From the IMG/VR virus record IMGVR_UViG_3300048009_000065, positions 1 through 30,045 of that record: DNA of 30,045 nucleotides; one strand, 5' to 3'. The position numbers were made by a program, and so were the translations under genes. The stretch is from a virus. Positions 6,364 to 12,982 of the stretch are shown here, piece by piece (positions within the stretch are counted from its first letter, which is position 1; every line of letters starts with the position of its first letter). Under the pieces are notes generated by a model. The model was not told the origin of the DNA. It saw only the letters and a list, made by a program, of their open reading frames with translations, and ran no database searches.

Positions 6364-6557
6364 AGGATAAGTTTTACATTATTGATTACGGCAAAGATAC
6401 AGTAGAACTGGCTGAGTCAATAATTGAATATCTAAAAGAGAACGGAAATCACATTGTAATATATTTAACCGACTTGCCGAGCGCATTGATGGTTAACGAA
6501 ATCACTCAAGATGAGTTCCTAGACCATTTCACAGCAACCTTAAAAGACAAAAACTAA
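6360..6557 (+). CDS. Hypothetical protein, 65 aa
   Basis: Acidic 65-residue protein (FYIIDYGKDTVELAESIIEYL...) with a likely strand-helix-strand start and a helical end; begins on a 4-base overlap with the previous gene and ends on the ATG of the sigma factor (TAATG). No family recognised. Confidence 0.55.
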   Translation: MKDKFYIIDYGKDTVELAESIIEYLKENGNHIVIYLTDLPSALMVNEITQDEFLDHFTATLKDKN

Positions 6558-7102
6558 TGGACTGGCTAGAAAAAGTATCAAAGTATCACGAAGAGTATTT
6601 AAGATTCTTACAAGCTATGGGCTGCACTTCTCATGCTGATGACATAGTACAAGAGATGTATTTAAGGTTACACCATTACAACGCTGGAGAGAAAGTAATA
6701 AACGAAAAAGGAGAAGTTAGCAAGTCCTACATTTGGAGAGTGCTAAACAACATGTACAAGTCTTACCTAAAAGACAAAGGTAAGTTTTTTTTCTACGATA
6801 TTACAGAGTTCAAAGCTATCGAATCAGAAGACTACAAAGAACAAAGAGAGGGAGGCTACACGAAAATAACTGAGAAGCTATACAAAGAGCTGAACAACTT
6901 AGATAAAGAAGGCTATCCATACAACAAAGAACTATTTACTTTGTACATTGAGTCTGGAATGTCTATGAGAGCATTAAGCACAGTCACACGAATCAGCGTT
7001 ACAAATATATTCCATACAGTAAACTTCTGTAAGAACCAGCTTAGAGAGCGTCTAGGAGAAGACTACGAAGACTTTAATAACGAAGATTACGATAAACTTT
7101 AA
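6557..7102 (+). CDS. Phage-encoded sigma-70-family (ECF-like) factor
   Basis: 181 residues. Residues 5-40 (EEYLRFLQAMGCTSHADDIVQEMYLRL) match sigma region 2, where the DDIVQE(T/M)FLRL pattern contacts RNA polymerase and the -10 element. Residues about 125-170 (LYIESGMSMRALSTVTRISVTNIFHTVNFCKNQLRERL) form a region-4-like helix-turn-helix for the -35 element. Regions 1 and 3 are missing, as in ECF factors. It is the last well-recognised gene before the terminase block, the usual place for a late-gene regulator. Inference: it directs host RNA polymerase to the five AACAAA(A/T)-N11-AGTTATA sites upstream of structural genes. A general DNA-binding regulator is the alternative. Confidence 0.72.
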   Translation: MDWLEKVSKYHEEYLRFLQAMGCTSHADDIVQEMYLRLHHYNAGEKVINEKGEVSKSYIWRVLNNMYKSYLKDKGKFFFYDITEFKAIESEDYKEQREGGYTKITEKLYKELNNLDKEGYPYNKELFTLYIESGMSMRALSTVTRISVTNIFHTVNFCKNQLRERLGEDYEDFNNEDYDKL

Positions 7103-7113
7103 ACACAAACACA

Positions 7114-7287
7114 ATGAAAGAGATTAAAGCATTTTTAAGCAATCAAAAAGACATTTATACAGTAATGCTACTTGAAGAGATGAAGAGCGAAAGCCCTAAC
7201 TTTGTAGCAATGCGAGATATATTGAACATGGTAATAGCAAATGAGATAACTTTACAAGGAATAAAAAAGAACAAAGATGGCAAATAA
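7114..7287 (+). CDS. Hypothetical protein, 57 aa
   Basis: ATG at 7114, 11 bases after the sigma-factor stop, in an A-rich leader (AAACACAAACACAATG). Encodes 57 residues (MKEIKAFLSNQKDIYTVMLL...) and overlaps the next gene by 11 bases, the same packing as its neighbours. Codon use is like the surrounding genes. Helical; no motif recognised. Confidence 0.6.
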   Translation: MKEIKAFLSNQKDIYTVMLLEEMKSESPNFVAMRDILNMVIANEITLQGIKKNKDGK

Positions 7288-7801
7288 AAGATTTAGAAGA
7301 ACACCTGAAGAGATTGAGCAAGGCTTAACAGTAGAACAAGCGAAAGCTGCAAGAATAGAGAAAGAGATTCAAGATGCAGAGAAAGCAGTTGCTGAGGTTT
7401 GTGATGAGCCTATTAAGACTCAAGAAGAACTAGAAGAGAAACACGCAGAGAACGCACCAACTGGATTAGGAGATGTAGTAGAAGCAATAACAGAAGTTAC
7501 TGGTATTAAAAAGGCTGTAAAGTTTCTAGCTGGGGAAGATTGCGGATGTGATGAGCGTAAAGAAAAACTCAATAAGATGAGGTTCAGAAAACAACCGCTT
7601 TGTCTTACAGAATCAGAGTATACTTTTCTGCATGGTTTCTTTACAAATTCAAATGGAATGGTAAGCCAATCACAGAACTATGAACTAGCGACAATATACG
7701 CTAGAGTATTCCAGAAGAAAGGCGTAGAGGTTACAAGCTGCTCAAGTTGTGTTAAACAACGTGTAAAGGACTTAAAAGACATTTACAACACTTACGAATA
7801 A
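7277..7801 (+). CDS. Conserved phage protein with GEDCGCDERKEKLN motif
   Basis: 174 residues. A charged N-terminal helical part (1-58, RTPEEIEQGLTVEQAKAARIEKE) is followed by TGLGDVVEAITEVTGIKKAV and GEDCGCDERKEKLNKM (about 61-100), a motif I associate with Bacteroidetes phage genomes although its function is unknown. A C-terminal domain ends with a CSSCVKQRVKDL cysteine pair, which together with CGC could bind a metal. Last gene of the early/middle block, followed directly by a terminator hairpin. An assembly or regulatory role cannot be decided from sequence. Confidence 0.65.
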   Translation: MANKRFRRTPEEIEQGLTVEQAKAARIEKEIQDAEKAVAEVCDEPIKTQEELEEKHAENAPTGLGDVVEAITEVTGIKKAVKFLAGEDCGCDERKEKLNKMRFRKQPLCLTESEYTFLHGFFTNSNGMVSQSQNYELATIYARVFQKKGVEVTSCSSCVKQRVKDLKDIYNTYE

Positions 7802-7820
7802 TCATAATTGTTAATAATAG

Positions 7821-7853
7821 AGGGGCTTTCAGAGATGGAAGCTCTTTTTTTTT
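7821..7853 (+). terminator. Rho-independent terminator
   Basis: Stem 7821-7830 against 7837-7846 with G-T wobbles and the loop AGAGAT (7831-7836), running into a long T tract (7844-7853). The loop is the same as in the terminator at 10167. Confidence 0.8.
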
Positions 7854-7873
7854 ATTTTTTTTTAATAAAAGTG

Positions 7874-7903
7874 TTGTTTATTATAAAAGTTCCATTATAT
7901 TTG
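7874..7903 (+). promoter_or_regulatory. Bacteroidetes-type promoter (TTG ... TATATTTG)
   Basis: TTG at 7874-7876, 19 bases, TATATTTG at 7896-7903, matching the Bacteroidetes -33/-7 pattern. The leader (7904-7935) holds ACAAACAAAC and AGTAAAGGA, close to the leader at 9840-9871. Confidence 0.75.
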
Positions 7904-7935
7904 TATCTCACAAACAAACAAAAAAAGTAAAGGAC

Positions 7936-8148
7936 ATGAAAGATTTAGAATTATTATCAGGTAAGGAATTAGTTGATTATTTATTCTCTTTAGATGATGA
8001 GAGAGAAATGCAAGAATTCGAAAGGGTGGAGGATGAGCTTAACTGTAGATACGAGCCGGAGTATGTATCTAAATTATATAGAGAGTATAAGATTAAAACA
8101 TTCTTTTTTCTCAAGTTATTGGGACTAATCAAAGATGATACTTACTAA
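7936..8148 (+). CDS. Small acidic hypothetical protein in its own transcription unit
   Basis: 70 residues (MKDLELLSGKELVDYLFSLDDEREMQEFERVEDELN...). Acidic N-terminal half, then a short hydrophobic basic end (YKIKTFFFLKLLGLIKDD) that may be an amphipathic helix. It has its own promoter (7874-7903) and a downstream hairpin (8172-8196), so it is expressed independently of the early and late blocks, like a moron gene. No family recognised; a host-interaction or regulatory role is inferred only from the cassette structure. Confidence 0.6.
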   Translation: MKDLELLSGKELVDYLFSLDDEREMQEFERVEDELNCRYEPEYVSKLYREYKIKTFFFLKLLGLIKDDTY

Positions 8149-8171
8149 TTTAAAAACAAACACACAGAGAG

Positions 8172-8196
8172 AGCCTGCCATAACCGGAGGGCTTTT
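8172..8196 (+). terminator. Rho-independent terminator
   Basis: Stem 8172-8179 against 8186-8193 with one wobble and one mismatch, 6-base loop, followed by TTTT. Weaker than the other terminators but in the same family (AGCC...GGGCTTTT). Confidence 0.55.
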
Positions 8197-8204
8197 CTCA
8201 TTAT

Positions 8205-8231
8205 AACAAATCTGGATTTTTAAGTTATAAT
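8205..8231 (+). promoter_or_regulatory. Candidate late promoter 1 (AACAAAT-N11-AGTTATA)
   Basis: AACAAAT at 8205-8211 and AGTTATA at 8223-8229, 11 bases apart, continuing TA to give TATAAT at 8226-8231. Lies 20 bases before the small terminase gene. The same pair with the same spacing is found at four other structural-gene starts. Confidence 0.6.
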
Positions 8232-8249
8232 AACATAAAATAACATAGA

Positions 8250-8540
8250 ATGCCATTTAAAAAAGGAAACAAAGAAGCTAGTGGTAGACCTAAAGGCTCA
8301 GAGAACAAACTAACAACAGAAGCAAGAGAGATGTTTATACAGACATTGGAAGGTCAAGTACCAAACATTCAGCAGGCGTTCTATGACGTCCTCGCAAAGA
8401 GTCCAGAGAAGTATCTAGACCTATTCGCTAAATATGCTCAGTACTTTGTACCTAAGAAAACAGAATCAGAAATTAAAGGAGAGCTGAGTAGTTCAATAGA
8501 CTTTAATGAAGTGATGCGTAAGTTCAATGGGGAGGATTAA
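8250..8540 (+). CDS. Putative terminase small subunit
   Basis: 96 residues opening MPFKKGNKEASGRPKGSENK, the basic GRPKGSxNK arm seen at the start of many Bacteroidetes phage small terminases, followed by a helical segment (TTEAREMFIQTLEGQVPNIQQ) and a short C-terminus that overlaps the large terminase gene by 14 bases. The small subunit would bind packaging sites on the concatemer and load the motor. Identity rests on the N-terminal motif and on position; sequence conservation in this family is poor. Confidence 0.65.
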   Translation: MPFKKGNKEASGRPKGSENKLTTEAREMFIQTLEGQVPNIQQAFYDVLAKSPEKYLDLFAKYAQYFVPKKTESEIKGELSSSIDFNEVMRKFNGED

Positions 8541-9732
8541 GAACGTCTATCGAAAGTTTAATAATCCTACTCGTTACTTCATCGTAACTGGAGGTCGTGG
8601 CTCTGGTAAGTCGTATGCTGTTAATACTATTCTTTGCATGTTAACTTGCGAGGTAGGGCATACGATACTATTCACACGTTACACTTTGAGAGCTGCGAGT
8701 ATATCTATTATTCCAGAGTTCATTGAGAAGATTGAGATGTTAGGACTAGAGAAAGCGTTTCACATTACTAAGGATGAAATCATAAACATACAGACTGGTT
8801 CTAAGATTCTATTCAGAGGTATAAAAACCAGCTCTGGAAACCAAGTAGCTTCTCTCAAGTCTTTGCAAGGAGTAACAACGTGGGTACTAGATGAAGCGGA
8901 AGAGCTTGTAGATGAGAACGTATTTGACACGATAGATATGTCAGTACGTCAGAAGGGAATAGCTAACAGAGTCATAATGATAATGAATCCAACGACAAAG
9001 GAACATTTTATCTATCAGAAGTTCTTTGAGACTAGAGGAGTTCAAGAGGGAAGCAACATAAGCAAAGACGATACTACATACATACACACTACCTACCTAG
9101 ACAACTTAGAGAACTTATCTGAGAGCTTCCTAAAGCAAGTAGAGAACATTAAACAGAGAAGACCAGAGAAGTATAAGCACCAAATACTAGGAGGCTGGTT
9201 ATCTAAAGCTGAAGGCGTGATATTCTCTAACTGGGAAGTCGGAGAATTTAAGCGAGTAGGTACTTCTGTTTATGGTCAAGATTTCGGTTTCTCAGTAGAC
9301 CCTACAACGCTAGTAGAGACGAATGTAGACAAAGCAAGTAAGAAGATATATCTTAGACTTCATCTGTACAAGCCAAACCTAACCACAAGCCAAATACACC
9401 AAGTGAATGAAAAGGTAGCTGGTACGAGCTTAATTATAGCAGATAGCGCAGAGCCTCGATTGATAAAAGAACTAAAGCAAAAAGGACTTAACATAATTCC
9501 AGCTGTGAAAGGTCAAGGCTCAGTAACTCATGGAATAACTATACTACAAGATTACGACCTAGTGATAAGTCCAGATTCTCAGGAGTTGATTAAGGAGCTA
9601 AATAACTACTGTTGGCTTGAACGTAAATCTAACACGCCAATAGATGACCACAACCACGCCTTAGATGCTATCAGGTACGCTGTGACATATCAGCTTGAGA
9701 AACCAAATAGAGGTAAGTACTTTATTTACTAA
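8527..9732 (+). CDS. terL: Terminase large subunit (PBSX/Terminase_3 type)
   Basis: 401 residues with both domains of the DNA-packaging motor. ATPase: Walker A GGRGSGKS (22-29), Walker B VLDEAE (120-125), coupling-motif-like MIMNPT (151-156). Nuclease (RNase H fold): GQDFGFSVDPT with D252, LIIADSAEP with D306, and HALDAIRYAV with D380. The length fits PBSX-type large terminases. The start is taken at ATG 8527 within the end of the small-subunit gene, because the Walker A spacing from the start is then normal. It packages DNA into the prohead through the portal, which is encoded about 12 kb away rather than next door. Confidence 0.93.
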   Translation: MGRIKNVYRKFNNPTRYFIVTGGRGSGKSYAVNTILCMLTCEVGHTILFTRYTLRAASISIIPEFIEKIEMLGLEKAFHITKDEIINIQTGSKILFRGIKTSSGNQVASLKSLQGVTTWVLDEAEELVDENVFDTIDMSVRQKGIANRVIMIMNPTTKEHFIYQKFFETRGVQEGSNISKDDTTYIHTTYLDNLENLSESFLKQVENIKQRRPEKYKHQILGGWLSKAEGVIFSNWEVGEFKRVGTSVYGQDFGFSVDPTTLVETNVDKASKKIYLRLHLYKPNLTTSQIHQVNEKVAGTSLIIADSAEPRLIKELKQKGLNIIPAVKGQGSVTHGITILQDYDLVISPDSQELIKELNNYCWLERKSNTPIDDHNHALDAIRYAVTYQLEKPNRGKYFIY

Positions 9733-9803
9733 AAAAACTTTCGCTCTGTATCTCAGTCATAGTGGGCAAATCAAAAATAATTTAAAAAAAGTTTGTGAAT
9801 AAC

Positions 9804-9834
9804 TTGTGAGATACAAACAATGTGCTTATATTTG
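9804..9834 (+). promoter_or_regulatory. Bacteroidetes-type promoter (TTG ... TATATTTG)
   Basis: TTG at 9804-9806, 20 bases, TATATTTG at 9827-9834. The 36 bases 9801-9836 match 28937-28972 at 33 positions, so the two promoters are near copies. Confidence 0.8.
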
Positions 9835-9871
9835 TACCAACAGAAACAAACAAAGTAAAAGTAAAGGAATC

Positions 9872-10147
9872 ATGAGGAATTTAATCGAAGAATCAAAGGT
9901 AAAATCAGAAACACTATTTAGAGGTGGCGTAGCAGAGTTTAATAAGGTAATTGTTAAATTTGAAAAGGGAGGTAGAGATTATATATATGAAATATACAGG
10001 TCATCGTTTAAGGGTGGGAGTCATCATATCTGCTGTACATCTTTCGAGCATGGTTTGTACGACTATGCGCAAGAGAGGTCTAAGGTATACAGTGATAACG
10101 CTAAATTTGAAGCAGCTATAAAAAGAATACAATCTAAGATATCTTAG
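9872..10147 (+). CDS. Small hypothetical protein, 91 aa, in its own transcription unit
   Basis: Start taken at ATG 9872 (MRNLIEESKVKSE...). An in-frame ATG at 9806 lies within the promoter itself, so it should be untranscribed. The protein is basic with predicted strands (AEFNKVIVKFEKGGRDYIYEIYRSSF) and contains HHICC at mid-length, a possible metal site. It has its own promoter (9804-9834) and terminator (10167-10191) and sits between the terminase and tail genes, a typical spot for a moron. No family recognised. Confidence 0.6.
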   Translation: MRNLIEESKVKSETLFRGGVAEFNKVIVKFEKGGRDYIYEIYRSSFKGGSHHICCTSFEHGLYDYAQERSKVYSDNAKFEAAIKRIQSKIS

Positions 10148-10166
10148 TAAATCATAACACACAGAG

Positions 10167-10191
10167 AGCCTCCAGAGATGGGGGCTTTTTT
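10167..10191 (+). terminator. Rho-independent terminator
   Basis: A 7-bp stem (10167-10173 with 10180-10186, one G-T wobble), loop AGAGAT, followed by T5. Same loop as at 7831 and nearly that at 28882. Confidence 0.85.
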
Positions 10192-10198
10192 GGTTTAT

Positions 10199-10225
10199 AA
10201 CAAAATAGAAACATTTAGTTTTATA
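10199..10225 (+). promoter_or_regulatory. Candidate late promoter 2 (AACAAAA-N11-AGTTTTATA)
   Basis: AACAAAA at 10199-10205, 11 bases, AGTTTTATA at 10217-10225, then ATG at 10230. The -10-like half almost touches the start codon, so a transcript from here would be nearly leaderless. Confidence 0.5.
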
Positions 10226-10229
10226 AGTA

Positions 10230-10913
10230 ATGAAAGCAACAATAACAATTCCAGAAGATTTAAGCGAGATAACTCTAGGACAATATCAATCGTTTTTAAG
10301 CGCTTCTAAGGGACTCGAAGGCGATGAGTTAGCACAATGTACAGTAAGCTCGTTATGTGGCGTTAGAATCAACGAGGTGGCAAATATAAAGCTATCTGAT
10401 GTTAGAGACATAAGCGAACATTTGAATATGCTGTTTAGTGTAGAGCAAGATATACAAGTTAGGTTTAAACTTGAGGGTGTAGACTTCGGCTTTATACCAT
10501 CGCTTGAATCTATCACTTTCGGAGAGTATGTAGATTTAGATAAGTACTCCACAGACTGGGAAGAGATGCACAAAGCTATGGCAGTTCTTTACAGACCAGT
10601 AGTCAACACCTATAAAGACAAGTACGAGGTAAGAGATTACGATGGCACAGAAGAGTTCGCAGAGGTCATGAAGTTTATGCCGTTGAATGTTGCGATGGGT
10701 TCGCTGGTTTTTTTTTATCGTTTAGGAAACGAACTATTGAAAGCTACGCACAACTATTTGAAGCAAGAGCTGAAAGAGATGATTACAGCGAACAAGCACA
10801 ATTCAATAGACAATGGGGATGGTATCATTCAATCTATGCACTCGCAGATGGAGATATTGGAAAGTTCGGAGATGTTACAAAAATTAGAGCTTCCCAAGCA
10901 TTTAATTTTCTAA
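10230..10913 (+). CDS. Tail assembly chaperone-like protein, zero-frame product
   Basis: 227 residues. The N-terminal part (ITIPEDLSEITLGQYQSFL) and the ITFGEYVDLDKY and AMAVLYRP segments (around 95-125) resemble phage proteins of Bacteroidetes that I take to be tail-assembly chaperones; this assignment is tentative. The coding sequence contains nine T in a row (10708-10716, codons GTT TTT TTT TAT), and from that run the -1 frame is open for a further 86 codons (see the 10715-10975 entry). The short and extended products would then be the equivalents of lambda gpG and gpGT. The gene is not directly before the tape measure, as chaperones usually are, but opens the whole tail block behind a candidate late promoter. 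Confidence 0.6.
   Translation: MKATITIPEDLSEITLGQYQSFLSASKGLEGDELAQCTVSSLCGVRINEVANIKLSDVRDISEHLNMLFSVEQDIQVRFKLEGVDFGFIPSLESITFGEYVDLDKYSTDWEEMHKAMAVLYRPVVNTYKDKYEVRDYDGTEEFAEVMKFMPLNVAMGSLVFFYRLGNELLKATHNYLKQELKEMITANKHNSIDNGDGIIQSMHSQMEILESSEMLQKLELPKHLIF
10708..10716 (+). other. Slippery T9 run: programmed -1 frameshift site
   Basis: Nine T; in the zero frame T_TTT_TTT occupies 10709-10715, an ideal X_XXY_YYZ heptamer for a simultaneous -1 slip. The -1 frame downstream is open to 10975. A -1 slip joins 162 zero-frame residues to 86 new ones (about 248 aa). Polymerase slippage on T9 would have the same effect. Confidence 0.65.
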
Positions 10914-10975
10914 CCTATATAAAACAGAAAAACCAACTAGAAAGAAACCTAATGAATAAAGCACTAAAAAGATGA
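10715..10975 (+). CDS. -1 frame extension of the chaperone (gpGT-like C-terminus)
   Basis: Reached only by frameshifting; no start codon is needed. From codon TTA at 10715 the frame runs 86 codons to TGA at 10973-10975 and includes QFNRQWGWYHSIYALADGDI and then FNFLTYIKQKNQLERNL, a pattern (WGWY..IYxLA.GDI....KI) that I associate with the downstream half of such proteins in Bacteroidetes phages. Its stop forms a 4-base ATGA overlap with the next gene at 10972, the coupling used across this genome, whereas the zero-frame stop leaves 58 unexplained bases. The 10716-10913 stretch is therefore dual-coding. Confidence 0.65.
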   Translation, partial: LSFRKRTIESYAQLFEARAERDDYSEQAQFNRQWGWYHSIYALADGDIGKFGDVTKIRASQAFNFLTYIKQKNQLERNLMNKALKR

Positions 10976-11427
10976 CAGCATTCTACGACATAACAACACT
11001 ACTTAAAAACGCCTTAGAAGAGGACGTAAACGTTAACACAGTATCTGAGGGAGACATATTTAAAGTAGACCTAAACAAACAGACTATCTTTCCTCTATCG
11101 CATATTATGGTTGGAAGCGTTTTACATCAAGGTGCAGTAGTTAGCTTTTCGGTTTCTATTATACTCACAGACATAGTAGACATAAACAACGAACAAACGA
11201 AAGACGTGTTTGTAGGAAACGATAACGAACACGATGTACTTAATACTCAGTTTGCAGTAGGGATGAGGTTAATGGAAAGAGCAAGACGAGGAGACATCTG
11301 GGGAGATAAATACCAGCTAGATGGACAACCTACATTCGAGCCATTTACAGAACGCTTTGAGAACTACCTAGCTGGATGGGCTTTGAGCTTTAACGTACTG
11401 TATAAAAACGATATGACTATCTGCTAA
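10972..11427 (+). CDS. Putative tail terminator/completion protein
   Basis: 151 residues, predicted alpha/beta: an N-terminal helix (YDITTLLKNALEED), strands around HQGAVVSFSVSIILTDIVD, then a helix with NTQFAVGMRLMERARRGD and a C-terminal strand (GWALSFNVLY). Size, fold order and its place just before an HK97-gp10-like gene fit a tail terminator or neck protein. It starts on the stop of the frameshifted product and ends one base into the next gene. No strong family motif; the call depends on context. Confidence 0.4.
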   Translation: MTAFYDITTLLKNALEEDVNVNTVSEGDIFKVDLNKQTIFPLSHIMVGSVLHQGAVVSFSVSIILTDIVDINNEQTKDVFVGNDNEHDVLNTQFAVGMRLMERARRGDIWGDKYQLDGQPTFEPFTERFENYLAGWALSFNVLYKNDMTIC

Positions 11428-11945
11428 TGCAAGAGGTACAGAAATATCTAAGCAAGTTCGCCAAGAACGTAATTAAGGAAAGCAGAAGCAGACTGAGCAA
11501 ATCTAGTAAGCGAGATACTAACAACTTGTATGGCTCACTAGGTTATCAGTTAGATGTGTTTAAGAACTCGTTTAGCTTGAGCTTCTACATGGAAGAGTAC
11601 GGAGCTTTCGTAGATGAGGGAGTACAAGGTAAGAGGTCGAGCGCAAAAGCTCCACAGAGTCCTTTTAGATTTGGTAGTGGTTCGGGTAGAAAAGGAGGAC
11701 TAAGAGAAGCCATTTCTAAGTGGATAGAAAGAAAAGGAATACAAGGCAGAGATAATCAAGGAAGGTTTATAAGCAACAAGAGCTTAACAACTTTAATATC
11801 TCGAAGCATTTATAACAAGGGTATCGCTCCAAGTATGTTTTTTACTAAACCATTTGAGAACGCATTTAAGAACTTACCAGACGAGATAATACAGAAATTT
11901 AACCTAGATATTGACGAGCTAATAGAAAGCTCTTTAAACACTTAA
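11427..11945 (+). CDS. HK97 gp10-like head-tail joining protein
   Basis: 172 residues. YGAFVDEGVQG (about 58-68), followed by a glycine/serine-rich loop, SKWIERKGI and a terminal FFTKPFENAFKNLPDEI helix follow the layout of HK97-gp10-like neck proteins, where the Y..xVExG strand and the P-F...A final helix are conserved. These proteins sit at the head-tail joint. Encoded on a 1-base overlap (TAATG) with the preceding gene. Moderately confident from pattern; the exact step (adaptor or stopper) is open. Confidence 0.55.
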   Translation: MQEVQKYLSKFAKNVIKESRSRLSKSSKRDTNNLYGSLGYQLDVFKNSFSLSFYMEEYGAFVDEGVQGKRSSAKAPQSPFRFGSGSGRKGGLREAISKWIERKGIQGRDNQGRFISNKSLTTLISRSIYNKGIAPSMFFTKPFENAFKNLPDEIIQKFNLDIDELIESSLNT

Positions 11946-11947
11946 AA

Positions 11948-12982
11948 ATGTCAGAACCAATAAACGTAAGAAGTCCAAAGATAATAAGCGCTACTGGTGT
12001 GGCTAATGATGACATACGAGCTGAGATATTCCTATGGAACGACCCAGCAACACAACCAGCTACTCCTAACTTTATACTTGAGAAACCAATACCAAGCAGT
12101 ATAATTACAGAGTGTCATTTCGATATATCGCCATATTGCAGAGGCTTCATTGAACATATCAACTACGTAGAAGTAACAACAGACACAGCAGCCAATGTGA
12201 ACGAGTACGCTTACTGCCATGTAGACGTATATCGTAACGGAGTACTTCTACTAGCTTCATTCGATTACAACTTCATTTGCTTTGATGGTTTCGGATACCA
12301 TGCAGAAGGAGCGAATCCAGCGCACACACAATTCTTATCCGATGGAGATTACTACGTTAACGCTGTCGGTAATAGTGGAGGCGTTTATTATTATGATGAC
12401 CAGTCCGTAACTTGGGAGGCTAGATACACAGACCTAGCAGCTGGAGGGACTACTACAACCATAACACTAGCCAATGAGGTAGGTTATATTCCTTACGTTC
12501 ATTTATCGTATCTAACAACTGGTAACAAGCTAGAAATTATCAAAGACTCAGTAGTACAAAATACCTACTATTTTCACGTTCAAAGCGAATGTAAATACGA
12601 GACTATAAATTGTGACTTTGTTAACAAGTTCGGAGCGTGGCAAAGGTTAGTATTCTTTAAGGCTTCACAAGAGAACTTTACAATGTCAAACTCTGAGTAC
12701 AACCTAATGCCAGAAGATATAGATTACAACGTAAAGCGAAATGTAAGACAAGTATTTAACGTTAACGGAATGGATAAAATAACTGTTAATACTGGATGGG
12801 TGTTTGAATCATACAGCGAGGTAATGAAACAGCTACTACTGAGCGAGAAAATCCTACTAGATGACAAACCAGTAAACGTAGACACGAAGTCCTTAGAATT
12901 ACAGAAGAACATAAACAACAGAAACATAAATTACAACCTTTCATTTAAATACTCGAATCCAACCTTAAACTACAACATATAA
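11948..12982 (+). CDS. Tail/baseplate structural protein, 344 aa
   Basis: Strand-rich protein with no signal peptide or membrane segment. Segments such as ITECHFDISPYCRGFIEHI (about 54-72), YRNGVLLL and NCDFVNKFGAWQRLVFF (around 223-240) are of the sort seen in Bacteroidetes phage tail proteins. Placed between neck-type genes and the large 797-residue protein, with a 1-base overlap to the latter. Role inferred from position; probably a distal-tail or baseplate component. Not assigned to a named family. Confidence 0.5.
   Translation: MSEPINVRSPKIISATGVANDDIRAEIFLWNDPATQPATPNFILEKPIPSSIITECHFDISPYCRGFIEHINYVEVTTDTAANVNEYAYCHVDVYRNGVLLLASFDYNFICFDGFGYHAEGANPAHTQFLSDGDYYVNAVGNSGGVYYYDDQSVTWEARYTDLAAGGTTTTITLANEVGYIPYVHLSYLTTGNKLEIIKDSVVQNTYYFHVQSECKYETINCDFVNKFGAWQRLVFFKASQENFTMSNSEYNLMPEDIDYNVKRNVRQVFNVNGMDKITVNTGWVFESYSEVMKQLLLSEKILLDDKPVNVDTKSLELQKNINNRNINYNLSFKYSNPTLNYNI

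Noticed and set aside
9806-9871. Longer start (ATG 9806) for the gene at 9872
   Set aside because: The extra codons lie across the TTG/TATATTTG promoter at 9804-9834, so they would not be transcribed; MRNLIEES at 9872 follows the conserved A-rich leader.
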